A DNA stretch of 64,000 nt from Ornithinicoccus sp045032955 (GTDB lineage: Bacteria; Actinomycetota; Actinomycetes; Actinomycetales; Dermatophilaceae), in contig NZ_JBJFZU010000003.1 in the NCBI RefSeq assembly GCF_045032955.1, positions 341,713-405,712 of the forward strand, written 5' to 3'. The translations under genes were made by a program, and so were the position numbers. Under the pieces are notes generated by a model. It ran no database searches. It saw only the letters and a program-made list of their open reading frames with translations, and was not told the DNA's origin. Below, piece after piece: positions 54,409 to 62,219 of this stretch (positions are counted from its first letter, which is position 1; the number at the start of each line of letters is the position of its first letter).

Positions 54409-55706
54409 GAGTCGAAGATGCCGTTCATCTCCTCCGCCGCGGTCTGGGCTGCGCCCTCCGCGTCGGCCCCGCCGCCGAGGATGGACTCCATCATCGCGGG
54501 GATGGTCTGGGCGCCCTCGACCTGGCCCCACATCGGGGTCACCGGCAGGGTGGCGCTGCCGTCACGCATCTGCGTGGCGAACGGACCGACCAGCGGGTCG
54601 TCGGCCTCCTCGAGCTGGGTGAGCAGGTCCTCGGTGGCCGGGAAGTAGCCGGTCTGCTCACCCCACTGGGCGGCGAAGTCACCGGTGGTCATCATCTCCA
54701 CGAAGGTCCACGCCAGGTCCTGGTTCTCGGCGGTCTCGAAGACCGACAGGTGCGAGCCGCCCGCGAAGGAGGGCGCCATCCCGCCGTCCTGACCGGGGAT
54801 CGGCACCACGCCGAGCTTGCCCTCGAGGTCGGCGTTGGCCTCGACGATCGACATCGGGGTCCAGGAGCCGCTGATGATCATCCCGGCCTCGCCGCGGGCG
54901 AAGGCGTCGCGGGTGTCGGCCTCGTTCCAGGTGCTCGCGGCCGGGGTGGACAGCTCGTGCTCCTCCACCAGGGACTCCAGGTAGGCCAGGCCCTCGACCG
55001 ACTCGGGGGAGTCCAGGCCGGAGGTCCAGGTGTCGCCCTCCTGCACCGCGATCTCGCCGCCGGCACCCCAGATGAACGGGCTGGTGGTGTGCGTGGAGTT
55101 GGGGATCGGGAAGGGGATCAGGTCCGGGTCGGCCTCCTTGAGGGCGTCACCGGCGTCCGCCAGCTCGTCCCAGGTGGTGGGCGGCTCGATGCCGTTCTCC
55201 TCGAAGAGGTCGGCGCGGTAGATCAGCGACCGGACACCGGCATACCAGGGGGCGCCGTAGACGGCGCCGTCGTAGGTGCCGGACTCCATCACGCTGTCCA
55301 CGTAGGCGTCGCTCAGGCCGGCCTCCTCCATCTGGCCGCTGAGGTCCATCAGTGCGCCGGCGTCACCGAACTCGGGGGTCCAGGTGGTGCCGACCTCCGC
55401 GACGTCCGGGCCGGTGCCGCCGGCGATCGAGTTGACGAACTGGTCGTGCGCCGAGGCCCACGGGATGAACTGGATGTCCAGCGTGGCGCCGGTCTCCTCC
55501 TCGAAGGCCGCGCTGACGTCCTCGAAGAAGGGGGTGGCGTCCGGGTTGGTGCCCTCCATGATCCAGACGCTCAGGGTCTCTCCAGAGGCGTCGACGTCAC
55601 CACCGCCGGAGGAGGAGTCGTCAGAACCGCCGCCGCAGGCGGCCAGGGTGAACGTGGTGAGGGTGGCCAGCGCCAGCAGACGGGTGGTGCGGGATGCGTG
55701 TGGCAT
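54405..55706 (-). CDS. Sugar ABC transporter substrate-binding lipoprotein
   Basis: This is a 433-residue exported lipoprotein: LLALATLTTFTLAACGGGSD has the lipobox Cys at about residue 24, followed by a Ser/Gly/Asp linker. The cluster-B type sugar-binding fold follows (LSVWIMEGTNPDATPFFEDV, SAAFEEETGATLDIQFIPWA, SIAGGTGPDVAEVGTTWTPE, FARGEAGMIISGSWTPMSI). In this locus the ligand is probably a GlcNAc- or MurNAc-containing mono- or disaccharide released from peptidoglycan. ATG 55706 follows the family signal; AAGGAC is 12 nt upstream. Confidence 0.87.
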   Translation of the reverse strand: MPHASRTTRLLALATLTTFTLAACGGGSDDSSSGGGDVDASGETLSVWIMEGTNPDATPFFEDVSAAFEEETGATLDIQFIPWASAHDQFVNSIAGGTGPDVAEVGTTWTPEFGDAGALMDLSGQMEEAGLSDAYVDSVMESGTYDGAVYGAPWYAGVRSLIYRADLFEENGIEPPTTWDELADAGDALKEADPDLIPFPIPNSTHTTSPFIWGAGGEIAVQEGDTWTSGLDSPESVEGLAYLESLVEEHELSTPAASTWNEADTRDAFARGEAGMIISGSWTPMSIVEANADLEGKLGVVPIPGQDGGMAPSFAGGSHLSVFETAENQDLAWTFVEMMTTGDFAAQWGEQTGYFPATEDLLTQLEEADDPLVGPFATQMRDGSATLPVTPMWGQVEGAQTIPAMMESILGGGADAEGAAQTAAEEMNGIFDS

Positions 55707-55722
55707 GGGTGGTGGTGTCCTT

Positions 55723-56505
55723 TCAGAGGGGTGCCCGGCGGTCGCCGGTGCTGGTCGGGAAGATGTCGACGAGGATGCGGTAGCGGTCGCCGCGGTAGAC
55801 GGAGCGGACGAACTCGGCCACTCTTCCGTCGGCGACCCGGGAGGTGCGTTCGAAGAGGAAGGCAAGGTCGCCCTCGGCGGCCTCGAGCTGCTCGGCCTCC
55901 TCGGCGGTGACCTGGTGCGGCTCGATGGTCTGGGTGGCCGCGGTGATGGACAGCGCGTAGCGCGACTCGAGCAGGTCGTAGAAGGAGGCGTCCTGCAGGT
56001 CCGCGCCGGACAGGCCGGGGACCAGCTCGGCCGGGACGTGCAGGTCCTCCAGCGCCATCGGCTCCCCGTCGGCGGTGCGGACCCGGCGCACGTGCAGCAC
56101 CGAGGCCATCGGCTCGATGCCGAGCACCGAGGCCATCACCATGCCGGCCGGCTGCGCACGGGCCTGCACGGTGCGGGCCCCGGGGACCAGGCCCCGGGAG
56201 CGCATGTCGGTGGAGAAGGAGGTCGCCGAGAGGCGCTGGTCCACCCGGGCCGGCGCCACGAAGGTGCCGGCCCCCGGGCGGCGGATCAGCCGGTGGTCCG
56301 CCACCAGCGCCTCCACCGCCCGGCGCAGGGTCATCCTGGCCACCCCGAGGTGGGCGGCCAGGTCCCGCTCGGCGGGCAGCGGCTCGCCAGGGCTCATCGG
56401 CGAGATGAGGTCCGCGAGCTGCTCCCGCACCTGCTCCTGCTTGCCGGCCCGGATGGCCGGCGGCTCAGGGCGGGCCGTGGTCGGGGCGACCTCCTCGATG
56501 GTCAT
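55723..56505 (-). CDS. GntR-family regulator with UTRA domain (DasR/NagR-like)
   Basis: This is a 260-residue regulator. The winged HTH spans about 20-90 (AGKQEQVREQLADLISPMSP, LPAERDLAAHLGVARMTLRR, AVEALVADHRLIRRPGAGTF). The UTRA sensor domain spans about 105-255 (DMRSRGLVPGARTVQARAQP, LHVRRVRTADGEPMALEDLH, YRILVDIFPTSTGDRRAPL). DasR/NagR proteins sense GlcN-6-P or GlcNAc-6-P, intermediates made by this locus. ATG 56505 overlaps the glycosidase stop. Its site is probably the TAGACCAACGGT tandem at 58185-58210, which resembles the TGGTCTAGACCA core of DasR sites. Confidence 0.9.
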   Translation of the reverse strand: MTIEEVAPTTARPEPPAIRAGKQEQVREQLADLISPMSPGEPLPAERDLAAHLGVARMTLRRAVEALVADHRLIRRPGAGTFVAPARVDQRLSATSFSTDMRSRGLVPGARTVQARAQPAGMVMASVLGIEPMASVLHVRRVRTADGEPMALEDLHVPAELVPGLSGADLQDASFYDLLESRYALSITAATQTIEPHQVTAEEAEQLEAAEGDLAFLFERTSRVADGRVAEFVRSVYRGDRYRILVDIFPTSTGDRRAPL

Positions 56506-58157
56506 CGACCACGCACCGGCCGGGAGGGCTGGGACTGGGTGTTGTCGTCGGCCAGGGTGGTCACCACGTAGCTGACGTCCTTGCCGCTGGGCTCGGGGTC
56601 GGTCCAGCTGGTGGCGCCGGTGCCGAGCACGGCGACGAGGTTGTCCGCGGAGACGGCGTCGCAGGGGTCGACCGGTCGGCCCTTGCCCTTGCCCTTGCCG
56701 GGACCGGTGCGCTCGCCCTCCACCCGGTAGACGGCATACCCGGCGTCCTCGCCCTTCTGGTGCCAGCGGACCTGGGTGCCCTCGGCGGTCGGGCGGGTGC
56801 TGATCCCGTGCGGTGCGCGGACCGGGTCGCCGGCCCCGGCCTGCAGCGCGGGCGGCAGCGCGGGGGTGTCGTAGTGGGCCTCCTGCAGCAGGTCCCAGTG
56901 GCCGAGGCGGTTGGCCACCACGTCCTTGGCGGAGAACCAGACGTCGCCGGTGACCTGCGGGTACTCCTCGTTGAGATCGAGGTGGCGGACCATCTCCTGC
57001 GGGTCGGCCCACTCCGGGGACTGGGTGGAGGTGCCGACCTTGTAGGTGGCCTGGCCGATCCACAGGGCGACGTCGGTGCCCTCCACGGTCTCGCTCCACC
57101 ACGGCACCAGTACCTCGTAGGCGGCCGGCTCGAAGCCGATGGACCAGTACACCTGGGGGAGGACGTAGTCCATCCACTCCTCCTGCACCCAGAGCCGGGT
57201 GTCGGCGTAGAGGTCGTCGTAGGTCTGCGCACCGGCGGTGGTGTCCGAGCCCTCGGGGTCGGTGCCGGCGTTGCGCCACACCGCGAACGGGCTGACGCCG
57301 AAGCTGACCTCCGGCTTGGCCTCGGCGATCTGCTCCGAGAACTCCTCGACGAGCAGGTTGATGTTGTCCCGGCGCCAGTCGCCGCGGTCCTCGAAGTCCC
57401 CGCCGTAGCGGGCGAAGCTCTCGTCGTCGGGGAACTCCTCGCCGGCCACCGGGTAGGGGTAGAAGTAGTCGTCGAAGTGGACGCCGTCGATGTCGTAGCG
57501 CTCGACCGCCTCCATCATCACCGCGATGGTGTGCTCGCGGACCGCGGGGACGCCCGGGTCGTAGTAGAGCTTGCCGCCGTAGGGCAGGACCCAGTCCGGG
57601 TTCAGCCGGGCCGGGTGCTCGGGGGAGAGGGTGGCGGGGTCGGTGCTGGTCTGGGACACGCGGTAGGGGTTGAACCACGCGTGGAAGTCCAGGCCGCGGG
57701 AGTGCGCCTCCTCGACGGCGAACTGCATCGGGTCCCAGCCGCCGAAGTCGGCGCCCTGCTCCCCGGTGATCCAGTGGCTGCTCGGCTCCAGCTCGGAGGG
57801 CCAGAAGGTGTCGGCGGTGGGACGGACCTGCACGAAGACGCTGTTCAGGCCGTCGTCGACGGCGGAGTCGTACCAGTCGCGCAGCTCGGCCTGCGCCTCC
57901 TCCGGGCTGAGGCCGGGGCGGGAGGGCCAGTCGATGTTCGCGACGCTGGCGATCCAGGTGCCGCGCATCTCGTGCAGCGGCGCGCCGGTGCTGATCTCGC
58001 AGCCCTGGTGCGGTCCGCCGCCGGGTCCGGCGGTGACGGCCGGGGTCGCCGACGCGGCGGGCAGCAGCGTCGAGGTGGCGAGGGCCAGGGCGAGCGGCGC
58101 ACCGAGCGCGTAGGCGCGGCGGCGGGTGCGGGACCGGGTGCGGTGGGGCTGGGACAC
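56502..58157 (-). CDS. Secreted GHL10-type glycoside hydrolase (DUF187/DigH-like)
   Basis: This is a 551-residue exported enzyme. A twin-basic signal peptide (RTRSRTRRRAYALGAPLALA, then LATSTLLPAASA) precedes a TIM-barrel domain of the DUF187/GHL10 family: MRGTWIASVANIDWPSRPGL, GLNSVFVQVRPTADTFWPSE, GLDFHAWFNPYRVS, DIDGVHFDDYFYPYP (two Asp at the active site), VSFGVSPFAVWRNAG, WMDYVLPQVYWSIGFE, DVALWIGQATYKVG. A fibronectin-like end closes it (AGYAVYRVEGERTGPGKGKG), with a Gly/Lys-rich stretch. E. coli DigH of this family cuts peptide-free peptidoglycan glycans; that fits the salvage locus. The start is GTG 58157, divergent from the kinase-MurQ gene. Confidence 0.85.
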   Translation of the reverse strand: MSQPHRTRSRTRRRAYALGAPLALALATSTLLPAASATPAVTAGPGGGPHQGCEISTGAPLHEMRGTWIASVANIDWPSRPGLSPEEAQAELRDWYDSAVDDGLNSVFVQVRPTADTFWPSELEPSSHWITGEQGADFGGWDPMQFAVEEAHSRGLDFHAWFNPYRVSQTSTDPATLSPEHPARLNPDWVLPYGGKLYYDPGVPAVREHTIAVMMEAVERYDIDGVHFDDYFYPYPVAGEEFPDDESFARYGGDFEDRGDWRRDNINLLVEEFSEQIAEAKPEVSFGVSPFAVWRNAGTDPEGSDTTAGAQTYDDLYADTRLWVQEEWMDYVLPQVYWSIGFEPAAYEVLVPWWSETVEGTDVALWIGQATYKVGTSTQSPEWADPQEMVRHLDLNEEYPQVTGDVWFSAKDVVANRLGHWDLLQEAHYDTPALPPALQAGAGDPVRAPHGISTRPTAEGTQVRWHQKGEDAGYAVYRVEGERTGPGKGKGKGRPVDPCDAVSADNLVAVLGTGATSWTDPEPSGKDVSYVVTTLADDNTQSQPSRPVRGR

Positions 58158-58184
58158 GTTCTCTCACGTCCTTGTCAGAGCTTG

Positions 58185-58210
58185 TAGACCAACGGTGCTA
58201 GACCAACGGT
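58185..58210. promoter_or_regulatory. Tandem operator TAGACCAACGGT x2 (14-bp period)
   Basis: TAGACCAACGGT occurs at 58185-58196 and 58199-58210 in the 79-bp divergent region between the glycosidase and the kinase-MurQ gene. The reverse complement contains TTGGTCTA, close to the half site of DasR/NagR (TGGTCTAGACCA). The GntR/UTRA regulator of this locus is the likely ligand-responsive binder controlling both strands. Confidence 0.65.
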
Positions 58211-58221
58211 CCAGAGATTGG

Positions 58222-58227
58222 CATACT
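58222..58227 (+). promoter_or_regulatory. -10 box (CATACT) for the kinase-MurQ gene
   Basis: CATACT ends 9 nt before ATG 58237 and 12 nt after the tandem operator, so repressor bound there would block it. No Shine-Dalgarno sequence is seen. Confidence 0.45.
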
Positions 58228-58236
58228 GCCCGGGTG

Positions 58237-60198
58237 ATGTCAACGATGACCGGGCCGAACGACGCGACGACGACCCTTGCGGTGGACCTGGGCAAGACCG
58301 GGTGCCGACTGCTGCTGACGAGTGCCCAGGGGCAGCGGCACGGGGAGGGGCCGGGTGCGGTCGGTCTCGCCGCCGCCGACGGTGTGGAGCAGGTATGCCG
58401 CGCGCTGCGCGCCGCCGCCGACGACGCCGGGCTCACTCCCGGGATGCGCGTCGACGTGCTCTCGATCGGGCTGGTCGGCTACCACGCCGCCAGCGCCCGC
58501 CGCGAGGAGCTCGCGGCACGGTTGCGGCAGGACTGGGCGGACCTGGTGGTGCTCGCCGGGGACGTCACCACCACGCACGCCGGGGCCTTCGGCGGGGGAC
58601 CGGGTGTGGTGGTCGCCGCCGGCACCGGAGCGGTGGCACTGGCCGCCGACGCGCACGGACGGACCGCGGTGCACGACGGCTGGGGCTTCCTGCTCGGCGA
58701 CGACGGCAGCGGGTATGCCGTGGGCCGCGCCGGTCTGCGCGCCGCCCTGGCGCACCGGGAGGGACGCGGCGGCTCGGCCGCGCTGGCACAGGCCGCGCAG
58801 GGGCGCTTCGGCGACCTGGCAGGGCTGCCCGCGGTGGTGCACTCGGCCGACCACCCGTCCAGGCTGATCGCCTCCTTCGCCCCCGACGTCGCCGACCTGG
58901 CCCGCGGCGGGGACGTCGAGGCGATGGGCATCTGGCAGCAGGCCGGGGTCACCCTGGCCGCCACCGGGCGGGCCTGCCGGGACGCGCTCGACCCGTCGCT
59001 GCCGGTGTGCCTGGCCGGAGGGCTCGCCGCGGTGGGGGACCTGCTGACCGTGCCCTTCGCGGACGCGCTCGGGGAAGGGACGGTGGTGACGCCGGCCGGG
59101 GACTCGTTGGCCGGGGCGCTGATGCTGGGACGGGCCGCGTGGGACGGGGAGCTGCCGCCCGCGCTGGCGGGGGAGGACACCGTGACCGTGGTCCGCGGCG
59201 CTCCCCGCGCGTCCGTCGCCGCGTCGCACAGTGCCGTCGACGGCTCGCATGCCGCACCGGAGGCTGCCGCGGACGTGACGTCCGGGATCGGCCGGCTCGG
59301 GACCGAGGGGGTGCGTGAGGACCTGCTCGACCTGGACCAACGGCCTACCGAGGCGGTGCTGCGCGAGCTGTGGGAGGCCGAGTCCACCGTCGCCCCGGCG
59401 CTGCTGCGGGTGGCGCCCGACGTCGCGGCGGCCGTCGACGCCATCGCCGCACGGCTACGGGCCGGTGGGCGGTTGTTCTACCTGGGTGCGGGCACCCCCG
59501 GGCGGCTCGCCTTCGTCGACGCCTCCGAGCTGCCCCCCACCTACGGCACCCCGGCCGACCTGGTGAAGGCCCTGCCGGCCGGTGGGGTCGAGGCGATGGT
59601 GCTGGCCAGGGAGGGCGCCGAGGACGACGCGGACTCCGGTGCCGCGGTGATCGAGCGCGAGCAGGTCGGCCCGGACGACGCGGTGGTGGGGATCAGCGCC
59701 TCCGGCCGCACCCCCTACGTCATCGCCGGCCTGCGGGAGGCGGGTGCGCGGGGTGCGCTGACCGTCGCCGTGTCCAACAACCCGGGTGCCGAGGCCTCGG
59801 CAGGCGTCGACCACGCCATCGAGGTGCCCACCGGCCCGGAGGTGATCAGTGGCTCCACGAGGCTCAAGGCCGGCACCGCGCAGAAGCTGCTGCTGGGGGC
59901 ACTGTCCACCGCGGTGATGGTGCGCCTCGGCAAGACCCACGGGCCGTTCATGGTCGACATGCAGGCCTCCAACGTGAAGCTGCGGGACCGGGCCGTGCGG
60001 ATGGTGGCCCGGGTCACCGGCTGCGGGACCGACCACGCGGAGCAGGCGCTCGAGGACGCCGGCTGGAGCACCAAGGTGGCGATCGTCATGGTCCTCACCG
60101 ACACCTCACCCGAGCAGGCCCGGGCCGCCCTGGAGCAGGGTGACGGCTCGGTGCGCGGCGCGCTGACCACCGCCACGTCCACGGAGGTGTCCCGATGA
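58237..60198 (+). CDS. murQ: Bifunctional amino-sugar kinase (BadF/NagK type) fused to MurNAc-6-P etherase (MurQ)
   Basis: This is a 653-residue fusion. Residues 10-310 are a BadF/BadG/NagK-type sugar kinase (TTLAVDLGKTGCRLLLTSAQ, VVVAAGTGAVALAADAHGRT, HDGWGFLLGDDGSGYAVGRA, VCLAGGLAAVGDLLTVPFAD). After a linker (about 310-350) residues 355-653 form complete MurQ: TEGVREDLLDLDQRPTEAVL, GGRLFYLGAGTPGRLAFVDA, SELPPTYG (catalytic Glu), AEDDADSGAAVIEREQVGPD, VVGISASGRTPYVIAGLREA, SGSTRLKAGTAQKLLLGALS, TAVMVRLGKTHGPFMVDMQA. One chain could phosphorylate MurNAc and remove its lactyl ether to give GlcNAc-6-P. ATG 58237 fits the -10 box; GTG 58234 is adjacent. Confidence 0.9.
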   Translation: MSTMTGPNDATTTLAVDLGKTGCRLLLTSAQGQRHGEGPGAVGLAAADGVEQVCRALRAAADDAGLTPGMRVDVLSIGLVGYHAASARREELAARLRQDWADLVVLAGDVTTTHAGAFGGGPGVVVAAGTGAVALAADAHGRTAVHDGWGFLLGDDGSGYAVGRAGLRAALAHREGRGGSAALAQAAQGRFGDLAGLPAVVHSADHPSRLIASFAPDVADLARGGDVEAMGIWQQAGVTLAATGRACRDALDPSLPVCLAGGLAAVGDLLTVPFADALGEGTVVTPAGDSLAGALMLGRAAWDGELPPALAGEDTVTVVRGAPRASVAASHSAVDGSHAAPEAAADVTSGIGRLGTEGVREDLLDLDQRPTEAVLRELWEAESTVAPALLRVAPDVAAAVDAIAARLRAGGRLFYLGAGTPGRLAFVDASELPPTYGTPADLVKALPAGGVEAMVLAREGAEDDADSGAAVIEREQVGPDDAVVGISASGRTPYVIAGLREAGARGALTVAVSNNPGAEASAGVDHAIEVPTGPEVISGSTRLKAGTAQKLLLGALSTAVMVRLGKTHGPFMVDMQASNVKLRDRAVRMVARVTGCGTDHAEQALEDAGWSTKVAIVMVLTDTSPEQARAALEQGDGSVRGALTTATSTEVSR

Positions 60199-61403
60199 TC
60201 GTGGTCGGGGTCGGCTCCGGCACCAGCGTCGACGGCATCGACCTGGCAGCCCTGGAGATGGACCTGCACGGCGAGGAGCTGACGGTGCGGGTGCTCGGCA
60301 GCGGCGAGGTGCCCTTCGCCGATGACCTGCGCGACGACGTGCTCGCCGTCATCGCGGGCGGCACCCTGGACGCCGCCCGGGTCTGCCGGGTGGACACCCG
60401 CCTCGGGCGGGCCTTCGCCGACGCGGTGGCCGGGGTGGGGGCCGAGCTCGCGGGTGGGCGCCCCGACCTGGTCTCCTCGCACGGGCAGACCCTCTTCCAC
60501 GACGTCGTGGATGGGCGGGTGGCGGGCACCCTGCAGCTGGGCCAGCCGGCGTGGATCGCCGAACGGACCGGCGCCCCGGTGGTCTCCGACCTGCGGGTCG
60601 CCGATGTCGCCGCCGGGGGCCAGGGTGCCCCGCTGGCCGGGACCTGGGACCGGCTGTGGCTGGCCGGGGTGCAGGACGAGCGTCCGGTCGCCGCCCTCAA
60701 CCTGGGCGGGATCGCCAACGTCAGCGTGCTCGGCCCGGCCTCGGGGCAGGGGGGTGGTGGGCAGGAGTGGCGCTCGCTGAGCGCCTTCGACACCGGCCCG
60801 GCGAACGCGCTGATCGACGCCGTGGTGGCGCGGGTCAGCGGCGGGGCTGAGCGCTACGACACGGACGGCGCGCGGGCGGCGCGCGGCATACCGGACCGGG
60901 AGCTGCTGGAGGTCCTGCTGGACGACCCGTACTACCGGCGGCCGCCGCCGCGGACCACCGGCAAGGAGCACTTCCATCTCGGCTACGTCGACGCGGCGCT
61001 CGCCCGGGTCGACCACCCGGTCGCCGACGACGACCTGGTCGCCACGCTCACCGAGCTGACCGTGCGTACCGTCGCCGACGCCCTGGCCGACGCGGCGCCG
61101 ACCGAGCTGGTGGCCAGCGGGGGTGGTGCCCGCAACGGCACCCTCCTGCGCGGGCTGGCGGGGGCGATGCCGGGCACCACCGTCAGCACCAGCGAGCAGC
61201 ACGGGATCCCGGTGGACGCCAAGGAGGCGTGCCTGTTCGCGCTGCTCGGCTTCCTCACCTGGCACGGGCTGCCCGGGACCTCGCCCTCGGCGACCGGGGC
61301 GGTGGCAGGCAGGCCCGCGGGCCGGATCACCCCCGGTCACACGCCGCTGCGGATGCCCGACCCGGCCACCTCGGCGCCGACGACGATGCGGGTGGTCGGC
61401 TGA
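60195..61403 (+). CDS. anmK: Anhydro-N-acetylmuramic acid kinase
   Basis: This is a 402-residue kinase that opens and phosphorylates 1,6-anhydro-MurNAc to MurNAc-6-P. Motifs: VVGVGSGTSVDGIDLAALEM (N-terminal G-x-MSG/S-T-S-x-D-G-x-D variant with SGTSVDGID), LVSSHGQTLFHDVVDGR, QLGQPAWIAERTGAPVVSDL, ALNLGGIANVSVLG, FDTGPANALIDAVVARV (catalytic Asp in the D-T-G-P-x-N motif), TELVASGGGARNGTLLRGLA. It overlaps murQ by ATGA and nagB by TGATG. Together with MurQ it allows recycling of both hydrolase- and lytic-transglycosylase-type peptidoglycan fragments. Confidence 0.92.
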   Translation: MIVVGVGSGTSVDGIDLAALEMDLHGEELTVRVLGSGEVPFADDLRDDVLAVIAGGTLDAARVCRVDTRLGRAFADAVAGVGAELAGGRPDLVSSHGQTLFHDVVDGRVAGTLQLGQPAWIAERTGAPVVSDLRVADVAAGGQGAPLAGTWDRLWLAGVQDERPVAALNLGGIANVSVLGPASGQGGGGQEWRSLSAFDTGPANALIDAVVARVSGGAERYDTDGARAARGIPDRELLEVLLDDPYYRRPPPRTTGKEHFHLGYVDAALARVDHPVADDDLVATLTELTVRTVADALADAAPTELVASGGGARNGTLLRGLAGAMPGTTVSTSEQHGIPVDAKEACLFALLGFLTWHGLPGTSPSATGAVAGRPAGRITPGHTPLRMPDPATSAPTTMRVVG

Positions 61404-62185
61404 TGGAGGTCGTCATCTGCCCCGGGCCGGACGAGATGGCCCGGCTCGCCGCCGACGCCATCGCCGCCGCCGTGCCCGGTCGTGAGTTCGTGCTCGGCGT
61501 CGCCACCGGCTCCAGCCCCCGCGGGGTGTATGCCGAGCTGGTCGCCCGGGTACGTGCCGGTGAGCTGGACCTGAGCGGGACCCGGACGTTCTCCCTGGAC
61601 GAGTACGTGGGGCTGCCCGCCGACCACCCCGCCAGCTACCGCAGCGAGATCCGCCGGGTGCTGACCGACCCGGCCGGCATCCCGGCCGAGCAGGTGCACT
61701 GCCCGGACGGCGGCGCGAGCGACCTTCCCGCTGCCGCGGCCGCCTACGAGGAGGCGATCGAGGCGGCCGGGGGAGTGGACCTGCAGCTGCTCGGGCTGGG
61801 CTCGGACGGACACATCGCGTTCAACGAGCCCGGGTCCTCCCTTACCAGCCGGACCCGGGTCAAGACGCTGACCACGGTGACCCGCACCGACAACGCCCGC
61901 TTCTTCGACGACGACCCTGACGCGGTGCCGCGGCACTGCCTCACCCAGGGCCTGGGCACGATCGGCCGGGCCCGGCACGTGGTGCTGCTGGCCGCGGGGG
62001 AGCGCAAGGCGGAGGCCGTGCAGCAGCTGGTCGAGGGGCCGGTCTCGGCGCGGTGGCCGGCGACCGTGCTGCAGCTGCACCCGCACGTCAGCGTGCTGCT
62101 GGACGAGGCCGCGGCGAGCCGGCTCGAGCTGGCCGACTACTACCGGGAGGCGTGGGCGCACAAGCCGGAGTGGCAGGGCCTCTGA
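61403..62185 (+). CDS. nagB: Glucosamine-6-phosphate deaminase
   Basis: This is a 260-residue isomerase/deaminase that turns GlcN-6-P into fructose-6-P and ammonia. Motifs: FVLGVATGSSPRGVYAELVA (phosphate loop), TFSLDEYVGLPADHPASYRS (catalytic Asp), LLGLGSDGHIAFNEPGSSLT (catalytic His with the SDGHIAFNEPGSS signature), HCLTQGLGTIGRARHVVLLA. Start ATG 61403 shares one base with the anmK stop. It is the end point of the salvage pathway with NagA. Confidence 0.93.
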   Translation: MEVVICPGPDEMARLAADAIAAAVPGREFVLGVATGSSPRGVYAELVARVRAGELDLSGTRTFSLDEYVGLPADHPASYRSEIRRVLTDPAGIPAEQVHCPDGGASDLPAAAAAYEEAIEAAGGVDLQLLGLGSDGHIAFNEPGSSLTSRTRVKTLTTVTRTDNARFFDDDPDAVPRHCLTQGLGTIGRARHVVLLAAGERKAEAVQQLVEGPVSARWPATVLQLHPHVSVLLDEAAASRLELADYYREAWAHKPEWQGL

Positions 62186-62219
62186 GGTCGGCCACGCGGC
62201 CGGTGCGATGCCCGGTGCG

